Shown here in pieces: positions 7,852 to 13,543 of a stretch of 18,447 nucleotides of DNA; the first letter of the stretch is position 1, and every line of letters starts with the position of its first letter. A program made the translations under genes and the position numbers. The stretch lies in contig CAMMKL010000009.1 in assembly GCA_946497265.1 (NCBI GenBank), positions 1 through 18,447 on the forward strand, given 5' to 3'. Origin of the DNA: an uncultured Clostridia bacterium. Lineage in GTDB: Bacteria; Bacillota; Clostridia; Oscillospirales; Acutalibacteraceae. Under the pieces are notes generated by a model, which did no database searches, had not been told where the DNA came from, and saw only the letters and a program-made list of their open reading frames with translations.

Positions 7852-9246
7852 TTAAAACTCTGCGCTTCCCGTAGTCCTGGGGAATGGAAGAACATCGCGG
7901 ATGTTTTGAATACCGGTCAAATACATAATAAGGCGTTCAAATCCAAGGCCAAACCCCGCGTGTTTGTTGCCGCCGTAACGGCGCAGATCCAGATACCACC
8001 AATAGTCCTCTTCCTGCATCCCCATTTCCTGAATGCGGGAAATCAGGACATCGAGCCGCTCCTCACGCTGGCTTCCCCCTATAATTTCCCCAATTCCCGG
8101 CACCAGCATATCCATAGCGGCAACGGTTTTTCCATCGTCGTTCAGCCGCATATAAAACGCTTTAATCTCTTTTGGATAATCGGTAACAAAAACAGGTTTT
8201 TGGAAGACAACTTCCGTCAGGTAGCGTTCATGCTCGGTTTGCAAGTCGGAACCCCATTCCACCTTATATTCAAACCGGTCGTTGTTCTTTTGGAGGATCT
8301 CTACCGCTTCGGTATAGGTAATATGGGCAAACTCCGCCTCTACGAGCTTGTTTAGGCGCTCAATAAGGCCCTTATCGTAAAAACTGTTGAAAAACTGCAT
8401 GTCAGCCGGGCAGGTGTCCAACACATAGCGGATTACCGACTGAATCATATCCCGTGCCAGCTCCATATCATCCTGCAGGTCGGCAAAGGCAATTTCCGGC
8501 TCGATCATCCAAAATTCGGCGGCGTGGCGCTGGGTATAGGATTTTTCTGCGCGGAAAGTTGGGCCAAACGTATAGACCTTTCCAAACGCCATGGCCATAC
8601 ATTCGGCTTCGAGCTGCCCGGATACCGTCAGGGAGGTATGCTTTCCAAAGAAATCCTGCGCAAAATCCACTTTGCCGTCTTCAGTCTTGGGAAGCTCGTT
8701 TAGATTAAAGCTGGTGGCGGTAAACATCTCGCCCGCGCCCTCGCAATCGCTCCCCGTAAGGATCGGGGTGTGGGCATAGACAAAGCCGTTTTCCTGAAAA
8801 AATTTATGGATAGCATACGCCGCAGCCGAACGCACACGGAAAACCGCGCTGAAGGTGTTGGTTCGTGGGCGCAGGTGTGCGATCGTACGCAGATATTCCA
8901 AAGAATGGCGTTTCTTCTGCAAGGGATACTCCGGGGAAGAAGTCCCTTCCACCGAAACCTCGTCCGCGTGGATCTCGAAGGGCTGCTTGGCCTCCGGGGT
9001 TTCCAGCAAAGTACCGGTCACTTTCACGGCGGCGCCTACATTTAATTTAGCGATTTCCTTAAAGTTTTCCAGTTTATCCGCCTCAAAAACGACTTGCACG
9101 CCTTTAAAGCAACTGCCGTCGTTGAGTTCCATAAAGCCAAGGGCTTTGGAGTCGCGAATGGTTCTAACCCAACCGCAGACAGTCACGGTCTGGCCGCTAA
9201 ACTGCTCGGTCTGGGAATACAGCGCTACAATTTCTGTTCTTTTCAT
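7852..9246 (-). CDS. asnS: Asparaginyl-tRNA synthetase
   Basis: This class IIb synthetase charges tRNA-Asn with asparagine. At 464 aa it has the usual length. The N-terminal OB-fold anticodon-binding domain spans about 15-105 (VTVCGWVRTIRDSKALGFME), followed by YLRTIAHLRPRTN. Motif 2 is at about 231-251 (FRAEKSYTQRHAAEFWMIEP, with R232 and E244). The C-terminal motif 3 is GFGLGFERLIMYLTG (431-445) with R439 as the conserved arginine, followed by IRDVLPFPRT. These features favour AsnRS over AspRS. Start ATG 9246 follows AAGGGAG. The roughly 175-nt leader has strong secondary structure but no T-box sequence, although T-box control is common for synthetase genes in Firmicutes. Confidence 0.96.
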   Translation of the reverse strand: MKRTEIVALYSQTEQFSGQTVTVCGWVRTIRDSKALGFMELNDGSCFKGVQVVFEADKLENFKEIAKLNVGAAVKVTGTLLETPEAKQPFEIHADEVSVEGTSSPEYPLQKKRHSLEYLRTIAHLRPRTNTFSAVFRVRSAAAYAIHKFFQENGFVYAHTPILTGSDCEGAGEMFTATSFNLNELPKTEDGKVDFAQDFFGKHTSLTVSGQLEAECMAMAFGKVYTFGPTFRAEKSYTQRHAAEFWMIEPEIAFADLQDDMELARDMIQSVIRYVLDTCPADMQFFNSFYDKGLIERLNKLVEAEFAHITYTEAVEILQKNNDRFEYKVEWGSDLQTEHERYLTEVVFQKPVFVTDYPKEIKAFYMRLNDDGKTVAAMDMLVPGIGEIIGGSQREERLDVLISRIQEMGMQEEDYWWYLDLRRYGGNKHAGFGLGFERLIMYLTGIQNIRDVLPFPRTTGSAEF

Positions 9247-9421
9247 TCATAAGTCTCCCTTATTGCAAACTTAAATTCAGACGCATATGTTTGAGCATCT
9301 TGTTTCATAATAACCCGGCGAACGCCAAAACGTACGGGGCGGCAACATTGTTTACTAAACAAACCCGTGGCCGCTTTATGAACGCCGCCTTCTCTTGCAA
9401 AGCATAGATTCCCTCTATTAT
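9247..9421 (-). promoter_or_regulatory. Structured asnS leader with alternative pairings, no T-box
   Basis: On the minus strand the transcript begins with hairpin ATAGA-GGGAA-TCTAT (9404-9418). GCCGCC (9338-9343) can pair with GGCGGC at 9384-9389 or with GCGGC at 9370-9374, but not both, and ACGGG (9364-9368) can pair with CCCGT (9334-9338). Between them is TTGTTTA-G-TAAACAA (9348-9362). Further hairpins follow at 9317-9326 and 9279-9300. I searched for the T-box core (TGGNACCGCG) and did not find it. Function is inferred only from the competing stems. Confidence 0.45.
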
Positions 9422-9427
9422 TTGCTT

Positions 9428-9456
9428 ATTTTATAACATTCTGCTTAGTCGTGCAA
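9428..9456 (-). promoter_or_regulatory. Sigma-A promoter of asnS
   Basis: TTGCAC (9451-9456) and TAAAAT (9428-9433) lie exactly 17 bp apart on the minus strand, placing the start of transcription near 9421. Confidence 0.75.
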
Positions 9457-9525
9457 GAGTTATTCCCTGAAAACTTCCAAACTTACCCTTTTTTTGAAGA
9501 TTTTTAATTTTTTTTTGAAATCCTC

Positions 9526-9554
9526 TTGATTTTCCCAAAAACATCCGATATAAT
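9526..9554 (+). promoter_or_regulatory. Promoter of the tRNA-Ser gene
   Basis: TTGATT (9526-9531) and a perfect TATAAT (9549-9554) are exactly 17 bp apart and preceded by an A/T-rich stretch (T and A runs at 9489-9520), which may act as an UP element. Confidence 0.85.
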
Positions 9555-9558
9555 AGAC

Positions 9559-9592
9559 AAGCGCTTTAGAAATAGGATCTCAAAGCGTTTTT
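9559..9592 (+). promoter_or_regulatory. Hairpin with U tract in the tRNA-Ser leader
   Basis: AAGCGCTTT (9559-9567) pairs with AAAGCGTTT (9582-9590, one G-U) over a 14-nt loop and runs into a U tract. The expected transcript start lies near its 5' end. It may be a processing signal or weak attenuator. Confidence 0.35.
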
Positions 9593-9600
9593 GACAATAC

Positions 9601-9691
9601 GGAGAGTTGTCCGAGTGGTCGAAGGAGCATGACTGGAAATCATGTGTACGTATTTCGCGTACCTAGGGTTCAAATCCCTAACTCTCCGCCA
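9601..9691 (+). tRNA. tRNA-Ser (anticodon GGA), CCA encoded
   Basis: The acceptor stem GGAGAGT (9601-9607) pairs with ACTCTCC (9681-9687), followed by discriminator G and an encoded CCA (9689-9691). The anticodon stem CATGA/TCATG encloses the loop CTGGAAA with anticodon GGA at 9635-9637, reading UCC and UCU. A long class II variable arm (GTACG...CGTAC) and the T-arm TAGGG-TTCAAAT-CCCTA are intact, all consistent with serine. A strong promoter precedes it and an intrinsic terminator follows. Confidence 0.97.
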
Positions 9692-9695
9692 GGTA

Positions 9696-9745
9696 AAAAA
9701 CCGCACAAAACCGCTGTTTTATCGGCTGGTTTGTGCGGTTTTTTT
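9696..9745 (+). terminator. Intrinsic terminator of tRNA-Ser
   Basis: AAAACCGCACAAA pairs with TTTGTGCGGTTTT around a loop that can fold further (9711-9729), followed by more T. It lies 5 bp after the tRNA CCA. The flanking A and T runs could let it act on both strands. Confidence 0.9.
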
Positions 9746-10030
9746 ATTATATTATAATGTATAGGCATAGATGTAAATATTACTTGCTTAACGCCTGCGC
9801 GTTCCATTCACTTTTGGGGTAGCATAGTCCCTACCTGTAAATTTTTACTTACTGTTTACTTATCGGTTTCATACATTCAATCAATCCAATTATTCAAAAT
9901 TTTCCTTTCATTTGGCTTATTGGGCTTTGATTTCTAACGGATGATAGCCGCTATCACAATCGGTCTTTACACTCCGTTTCGACATCATGAAGAATAAAGT
10001 CCCATTCTATGCCCTTTTGCATACAATAAA
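9746..10030. other. Intergenic spacer after tRNA-Ser
   Basis: About 285 bp without a credible gene. It is A/T-rich with direct TTACTTA repeats near 9846-9860 and a perfect 15-bp dyad at 9942-9956. I found no convincing sigma-A promoter for the next gene and no repeat of the tRNA 3' end that would mark an attachment site. Confidence 0.6.
9942..9956. promoter_or_regulatory. Perfect dyad TGATAGC-C-GCTATCA
   Basis: Seven-bp arms with a 1-bp centre, about 85 bp upstream of the 60-aa gene. It resembles a transcription factor operator. No regulator can be assigned. Confidence 0.4.
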
Positions 10031-10042
10031 ATGGTGATGATT

Positions 10043-10225
10043 ATGAACCCTTGTGAACTTACGGCAACCATTACCGCGCTTGCGAATGCCATTGCTTCCA
10101 AGCTGTCCGACAACGAATTGGCTCTGGTGGCTGTCGCAACGTCCCAACTTGGGGATACGCTGGCTACCATCTCGGTACAAAGGGAGCTCAACAGCCGTAG
10201 CCTTCCCAATTGTCAGCAATCATAA
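10043..10225 (+). CDS. Small protein resembling DUF6774
   Basis: A 60-aa protein starting MNPCELTATITALANAIASK and continuing with LSDNELALVAVATSQLGDTL, an amphipathic helical pattern with conserved-looking Cys4 and Glu5. It resembles the short clostridial family I know as DUF6774; the family link is from memory and the function is unknown. I start it at ATG 10043, where GGTGAT 4 nt upstream can serve as ribosome site. Two ATGs (10031, 10037) and a GTG (10034) upstream are in frame but lack one. A terminator follows 39 bp after the stop. The gene is convergent with the 61-aa minus-strand gene. Confidence 0.7.
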   Translation: MNPCELTATITALANAIASKLSDNELALVAVATSQLGDTLATISVQRELNSRSLPNCQQS

Positions 10226-10263
10226 GGAATCGTTCTTTGATCTCCATTTCGCACGCCATCAGA

Positions 10264-10302
10264 GGCCGCCCTAAAAGCCGTCCCCTCAAGGGCGGCTTTT
10301 TT
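10264..10302 (+). terminator. Intrinsic terminator after the 60-aa gene
   Basis: GCCGCCC (10265-10271) or AAAGCCGTCCC (10274-10284) can pair with GGGCGGC (10290-10296), followed by TTTTTT. The hairpin also contains the last codons and stop of the convergent 61-aa gene. Confidence 0.82.
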
Positions 10303-10471
10303 GTCGCGCTGCGCTCAGGAACCGTTTTATCGATAGAATATGCTTTTCGATCCCTTGCATTTCTTTTTCCAACCTCTTGAGATCTCCGGAACCGTGTTGA
10401 TACCATAAATTAAGCCCTGCAGAAGAACGAAACAATTGATATATATGCAGAGAAAGCTCGTCTCGCTTCAT
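10286..10471 (-). CDS. Unknown 61-aa helical protein, divergent from the RHH gene
   Basis: I do not recognise this protein. It reads MKRDELSLHIYQLFRSSAGL at the start and KRLEKEMQGIEKHILSIKRF later, strongly basic and probably two or three helices, with no membrane segment. Start ATG 10471 has AGGAAG 5 nt upstream. A consensus promoter (TTGCAT, 17 bp, TATAAT at 10509-10537) lies directly upstream and overlaps the promoter of the divergent ribbon-helix-helix gene. The stop codon falls inside the plus-strand terminator of the convergent neighbour. The paired layout suggests a shared function or shared regulation with the RHH protein, but this is inference. Confidence 0.65.
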   Translation of the reverse strand: MKRDELSLHIYQLFRSSAGLNLWYQHGSGDLKRLEKEMQGIEKHILSIKRFLSAARQKSRP

Positions 10472-10508
10472 ATTATCTTCCTCGCATAAACTTAATAAGT
10501 TAAATAAC

Positions 10509-10537
10509 ATTATAAAATTTATGTGAATTGTATGCAA
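10509..10537 (-). promoter_or_regulatory. Promoter of the 61-aa gene
   Basis: TTGCAT (10532-10537) and a perfect TATAAT (10509-10514) are exactly 17 bp apart on the minus strand. The -35 box overlaps that of the divergent promoter by 2 bp. Confidence 0.8.
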
Positions 10538-10557
10538 GTGATGAAATAGTTTATAAT
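10528..10557 (+). promoter_or_regulatory. Promoter of the RHH gene
   Basis: TTGTAT (10528-10533) and a perfect TATAAT (10552-10557) are 18 bp apart. The two divergent -10 regions mirror each other (ATTATAAA at 10509-10516, TTTATAAT at 10550-10557). Confidence 0.75.
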
Positions 10558-10585
10558 AAAATAAATAAAGCAAGGAGGTTCTTTC

Positions 10586-10777
10586 TTGAGCGATTTAAAA
10601 TACCGGGAACGTATTTCGTCCTCCATAGACAAGGGCCTATACAAAGCCATCTACAATTATTCCATAGATACCCGCATCCCGCTTTCCCGCCTTCTGGACG
10701 AGGCGATTGAAGATTTTTTAAAGAAAAAACAACTGCCTTATCAAATAAGCGCTCCCTATCAAAAAGAGAAAAAATAA
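10586..10777 (+). CDS. Ribbon-helix-helix (CopG/MetJ-fold) DNA-binding protein
   Basis: This 63-aa protein has the short RHH layout: a beta strand around RERISSSIDKGLYKAIYNYS (8-27), a turn at TRIPLSR (29-35), then helix LLDEAIEDFLKKK (36-48), ending in a basic tail. Such proteins bind DNA as dimers and often repress their own promoters or act as antitoxins. The start is TTG at 10586, fixed by a full AAGGAGG 7 nt upstream. No toxin-like ORF directly follows. The partner candidates are the divergent 61-aa gene and the HMA-like gene 96 bp downstream, since I see no terminator between 10777 and 10874. Confidence 0.8.
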   Translation: MSDLKYRERISSSIDKGLYKAIYNYSIDTRIPLSRLLDEAIEDFLKKKQLPYQISAPYQKEKK

Positions 10778-10873
10778 TTAGGTTCTCGCTGTGTAAACCT
10801 GTAACTGAATTTGGCAGAATCCCCCGCTCAAATACGGATCACCGATGGCTATACTAATACCGGGGTGATAGGA

Positions 10874-11113
10874 ATGCCATATGAAAGCGCAAATTTTATC
10901 GTGGAAAGCATCCATGGTAAAAAAGATATCAAAGAGATAAAGAAAAAGCTGGACACCCTGCACGGGGTTTCCTCCGTGAGTATCAGCCCCGAACACAACC
11001 TGGTTTCGGTTGATTATGACAGCTCGGGCGTCTCTTATGATAAGATCGAGAACTTTTTGAACCGGATGGGGTACGAAATTGCGGCTGACGCCAGCCAGAT
11101 TACCACCCGATAA
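10874..11113 (+). CDS. Small HMA-like ferredoxin-fold protein without the CxxC metal site
   Basis: The 79-aa protein follows the heavy-metal-associated beta-alpha-beta-beta-alpha-beta pattern: SANFIVESIHGKKDIKEIKK, then LDTLHGVSSVSISPEHNLVS and VDYDSSGVSYDKIENFLNRM, ending GYEIAADASQ. The usual GMTCxxC loop is absent; the corresponding place reads SIHGKKD with no cysteine in the protein. It therefore probably does not carry copper in the classical way. I start it at ATG 10874, with GGGGTGAT 4 nt upstream matching the anti-Shine-Dalgarno. An in-frame TTG at 10811 would add 21 residues but has no ribosome site. It may share the RHH transcript. Confidence 0.72.
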   Translation: MPYESANFIVESIHGKKDIKEIKKKLDTLHGVSSVSISPEHNLVSVDYDSSGVSYDKIENFLNRMGYEIAADASQITTR

Positions 11114-11130
11114 GAAAAAATATCAACTCC

Positions 11131-11167
11131 GGCCGCCTTTTCCGTTGAAAAGGCGGCCTCTTGTTTG
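11131..11167 (+). terminator. Terminator-like hairpin after the HMA-like gene
   Basis: A perfect 12-bp stem GGCCGCCTTTTC (11131-11142) with 11147-11158 and a 4-nt loop, followed by TCTTGTTTG. The U tail is imperfect. Confidence 0.75.
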
Positions 11168-11170
11168 CTG

Positions 11171-11212
11171 ATAAAAAGGGCCGCATCCCATGCTTTGGGA
11201 AACAGCCCTTTT
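11171..11212 (-). terminator. Intrinsic terminator after pduL
   Basis: AAAAGGGC pairs with GCCCTTTT around an inner TCCCA/TGGGA stem; on the minus strand the hairpin ends in CCCTTTTTAT. It lies 17 bp after the pduL stop. Confidence 0.8.
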
Positions 11213-11228
11213 CATATTCTTTGTTTTA

Positions 11229-11798
11229 CTACGCGATAATCTCACCATCTACCGTTCCGGGCAGGCCGGCGGCGTTGGATTCGTCGGTATCGATATGCAT
11301 CGCAGGGGCAAAATCTTCCCGCACGCGCACTACCACATCGCCAAATATCAACTCGCGGCCGGTACCGGTCATTTTTACCGAGACAATTTGTTTGTCAACC
11401 AAACCATATTCCTTGGCGGATTCCGGGGTCATATGGATATGCCGCTTTGCAGCAATAACGCCACAGGGGATCTCCACTTCGCCTTTCGGCCCTATAAGCT
11501 TGCAGCCTGGGGTCCCTGCAATATCGCCGGATTCCCGAATCGGCGGGGCCACTCCGATTTTCCTGGCATCGGTCAAAGCGAGCTCTACCTGCGTAGCGGA
11601 ACGGGTCGGTCCCAGAATCGATACATTGGGCAGCTCCCCTTTCGGACCCACAACCGTAACCCTTTCAAAACAGGCGAACTGGCCCGGCTGGGAAAGGTCT
11701 TTCTTGTTGGTCAATTGGGCCTCCGGCCCAAACAGGGTGGCCAGATCTTCTTTGGAAAGATGTACATGACGCGCGGAAGTTTCTACCATTATTTTCAA
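11229..11798 (-). CDS. pduL: PduL-type phosphate acyltransferase (phosphotransacylase)
   Basis: PduL converts acyl-CoA and phosphate to acyl phosphate and CoA, here probably acetyl- or propionyl-CoA. Both PduL beta-barrel halves are present: SARHVHLS near the N-terminus supplies two zinc-ligand histidines, AAKRHIHMTPE supplies the second pair, and AMHIDTDESNAAG near the C-terminus another. PIRESGDIAGTPG holds the arginine near the active site. I start at TTG 11798, 9 nt after AGGAG, giving 189 aa (MKIMVETSARH...). TTG 11804 is only 3 nt from AGGAG and ATG 11789 is 18 nt from it. It is a single gene with no microcompartment shell or aldehyde dehydrogenase gene nearby, so it more likely serves acetate formation than diol breakdown. 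Confidence 0.92.
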   Translation of the reverse strand: MKIMVETSARHVHLSKEDLATLFGPEAQLTNKKDLSQPGQFACFERVTVVGPKGELPNVSILGPTRSATQVELALTDARKIGVAPPIRESGDIAGTPGCKLIGPKGEVEIPCGVIAAKRHIHMTPESAKEYGLVDKQIVSVKMTGTGRELIFGDVVVRVREDFAPAMHIDTDESNAAGLPGTVDGEIIA

Positions 11799-11835
11799 CT
11801 TCAACAGCTCCTAACGGATAATGTATTGCCATTTC

Positions 11836-11864
11836 ATTGTACGCCTTGCCGCTAAAAATTTCAA
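11836..11864 (-). promoter_or_regulatory. Promoter of pduL
   Basis: TTGAAA (11859-11864) and TACAAT (11836-11841) are exactly 17 bp apart on the minus strand, each 5 of 6 to consensus. Confidence 0.75.
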
Positions 11865-12035
11865 CTGAATCCCATAAATAATTCAAAAAATCCGTTTCCC
11901 TCACTCATAGGCCGTTTTCGTAAAAGAAAGAGGAACCTATATACCAGAAAAAACAAATGCATCCGAACGATTTTGAATATGGCATATGTGTCCGGCAGAT
12001 AACCTTTTCAGCAGCTTTTTCTTCATAGATTTGTA

Positions 12036-12044
12036 TGCTATAAT
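12036..12044 (+). promoter_or_regulatory. Extended -10 promoter of the UDG gene
   Basis: TGC followed directly by a perfect TATAAT (12039-12044), 62 bp before the start codon; no clear -35 box. The rest of the spacer 11865-12035 shows nothing I can assign. Confidence 0.6.
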
Positions 12045-12105
12045 AAAAATATCAATTTACCTAATTTTAAGGATGCTGAAACTTAACCACAGGAGGAATT
12101 CATTC

Positions 12106-12678
12106 ATGTTTGATAATTGGGAAGGTTTGGAACACGCATGTATGCAGTGCCGCACTTGCTCGCTATGCAATACCAGGCACCATGTTGTTTTCGGCGTGGG
12201 AAACCGCAACGCTGAAGTCCTATTTATCGGCGAAGGTCCCGGAGAAAACGAAGATCTCCAGGGAGAACCCTTTGTCGGCCGTGGGGGCCAACTACTGGAC
12301 AAAATGCTTAACGCCATCGATTTGGATCGTAACCGGAACATTTATATTGCCAATATTGTAAAGTGCCGCCCACCACAGAACCGCGACCCCTTTCAGGAAG
12401 AGCAGGAGGCCTGCATCCCCTGGTTACGTAATCAGGTTTCTTTGATGAAGCCGAAAATCATTGTCTGCTTGGGCAGGATCGCGGGAATGCGGCTTATTAA
12501 GCCAGATCTAAAAATCACCAAAGAGCACGGCGTCTTTTTTGATAGGAACGGCATTGTGATGATGGCCACCCTTCACCCCGCCGCACTGCTGCGTAATCCT
12601 GGGCAAAAGCCCGGTGCGTTCGATGATTTTTTGAAACTGCGGGACAAAATAGAGGAAATATGCGACCATACTTATTGA
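12106..12678 (+). CDS. Uracil-DNA glycosylase, family 4 (Fe-S type)
   Basis: This enzyme removes uracil from DNA, the first step of base excision repair. The 190-aa protein has the family-4 [4Fe-4S] ligands C15, C18 (CRTCSLC), C87 (KCRPPQNR) and C103 (EACIPWL). The catalytic region is GEGPGENEDLQGEPFVGRGG (42-61), and TLHPAALLRNP (155-165) contains H157. Two further cysteines (C12, C21) flank the first pair. ATG 12106 has AGGAGG 9 nt upstream; an in-frame ATG at 11986 would add 40 residues crossing the promoter, so it is rejected. The gene is monocistronic and convergent with the NimA-like gene. Confidence 0.94.
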   Translation: MFDNWEGLEHACMQCRTCSLCNTRHHVVFGVGNRNAEVLFIGEGPGENEDLQGEPFVGRGGQLLDKMLNAIDLDRNRNIYIANIVKCRPPQNRDPFQEEQEACIPWLRNQVSLMKPKIIVCLGRIAGMRLIKPDLKITKEHGVFFDRNGIVMMATLHPAALLRNPGQKPGAFDDFLKLRDKIEEICDHTY

Positions 12679-12692
12679 TTTTTTCCTCATTA

Positions 12693-12731
12693 GAACCCCC
12701 TACGGAAGACAGTGTGTTCCATAGGGGGTTC
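12693..12731 (+). terminator. Terminator hairpin after the UDG gene
   Basis: GAACCCCCTA-C-GGAA (12693-12707) pairs with TTCC-A-TAGGGGGTTC (12717-12731), a 14-bp stem with one mismatch. It lacks a good U tail, but a T run (12678-12685) precedes it. Confidence 0.65.
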
Positions 12732-12747
12732 ACGTTTAGGTGGGAAT

Positions 12748-12778
12748 AAAAAGGGCTATATGGCATCCTATCCCTTTT
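12748..12778 (-). terminator. Intrinsic terminator after the NimA-like gene
   Basis: AAAAGGG (12749-12755) pairs with CCCTTTT (12772-12778); on the minus strand the stem ends in CCCTTTTT. It sits 5 bp beyond the stop codon. Confidence 0.6.
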
Positions 12779-12783
12779 GCCGG

Positions 12784-13257
12784 CTACTTCTTTTCCTTTT
12801 GTTTTCCGGTTATCCGTTCAATGGTGATCTTGCAGATGGCCGTGCGGGAAAGGCTTCTGGCAATTTCCCGGACAAATTGCCCTATATTGGACGCCGCATG
12901 TTTTTCGCAAAGCTTACGCAGGGCCATGATTTTTTCTTCCTCGTTGTCCACCAGCTCCGCGCGGCCGAAAATAACGCAGGATTGGTATGCAGTGGTAAAA
13001 TGTTCGGGTATATCCTCCACCCCGTCGGCACAGCACAGGCAAACCTGGGGATTTTTGTGTATATTCCTAATCTTATGCCCCTTAGGCGCACAGTGAAAAT
13101 AAACCGCACCGGCACAATACACCGGTGTCACCGGAATGCAATAGGGCGATCCATCTTCGTTAACGGTAGCGAACACCGCATAAGGACAGCTTTCCAACAC
13201 GTTCAAGGCAAACCCTTCCCCGCGTTCCCGATCTTTTCTCCTCATGGGATGATCCAA
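12784..13257 (-). CDS. Pyridoxamine 5'-phosphate oxidase-like flavoprotein (NimA-like)
   Basis: A 157-aa split-barrel FMN-binding protein of the PNPOx-like family, close in pattern to NimA-type nitroimidazole reductases and their many housekeeping relatives. It shows the N-terminal MRRKDRE (5-11), PYAVFATVNEDGSPYCIPVT, the flavin-site region YFHCAPKGHKIRNIHKNPQV and a C-terminal ITIERITGK. The start is TTG 13257, 7 nt after AGGAGG; the ATG 12 nt further in is too far from it. The ribosome site abuts the stop codon of the GIY-YIG gene 13 bp upstream, so the two are probably translationally coupled. Real nitroimidazole resistance cannot be concluded. Confidence 0.85.
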   Translation of the reverse strand: MDHPMRRKDRERGEGFALNVLESCPYAVFATVNEDGSPYCIPVTPVYCAGAVYFHCAPKGHKIRNIHKNPQVCLCCADGVEDIPEHFTTAYQSCVIFGRAELVDNEEEKIMALRKLCEKHAASNIGQFVREIARSLSRTAICKITIERITGKQKEKK

Positions 13258-13270
13258 GTTTCTTCCTCCT

Positions 13271-13543
13271 CTATTTTTGAACTCCCGCTTGGGCGATCAA
13301 CGCCAGTTTCTGTTTGCGGCTCATCTGTTTGATGGCGTATTCCCGGCGAAGGCCGTCCGACCGATCGGAACACCTTTCCCGATATACAAGAGTGACCGGT
13401 CGGCGGGACCTAGTGTATTTGGCTCCCCGGCCTTCATTATGATCACGAAGGCGTCGGACCAGGTCATTGGTCCATCCCGTGTAAAGGCTTCCGTCCGCAC
13501 AACGCAGGATATATACATAACTTTTCCGACAGAAAGGATGCAA
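13271..13543 (-). CDS. GIY-YIG nuclease domain protein (YazA/UPF0213 type)
   Basis: A stand-alone GIY-YIG domain of about 90 aa, of the YazA-like family found across Firmicutes. YVYILRC and SLYTGWTNDLVRRL (9-32) give the two GIY and YIG strands with catalytic-type Y21 and R31; KYTRSRRPVTLVYRE follows, and E69 in RREYAIKQMSRKQK is the metal-binding glutamate. The start is uncertain. TTG 13543 has AAGGGTGA 6-7 nt upstream and gives a normal family length; TTG 13576 gives 101 aa but has no ribosome site. It is first gene of a two-gene unit with the NimA-like flavoprotein. Its cellular substrate is unknown. Confidence 0.87.
   Translation of the reverse strand: MHPFCRKSYVYILRCADGSLYTGWTNDLVRRLRDHNEGRGAKYTRSRRPVTLVYRERCSDRSDGLRREYAIKQMSRKQKLALIAQAGVQK

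Noticed and set aside
9247..9421. T-box riboswitch upstream of asnS
   Set aside because: No TGGNACCGCG-like T-box core and no clear specifier loop were found, and the leader is shorter than usual.
9601..9691. tRNA-Ser as an attachment site for an integrated element
   Set aside because: No second copy of the tRNA 3' end and no integrase gene were seen within the window.
10265..10296. CRISPR or repeat array
   Set aside because: The repeated GGC-rich motifs at several places are stems of separate terminators, not regularly spaced direct repeats.
10811..10873. 21-residue N-terminal extension of the HMA-like protein from TTG 10811
   Set aside because: No ribosome site precedes it, whereas ATG 10874 has GGGGTGAT directly upstream and the domain begins there.
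11161..11855. Two overlapping plus-strand frames of about 200 aa
   Set aside because: Both are antisense to pduL, which has its own promoter, terminator and conserved histidine motifs.
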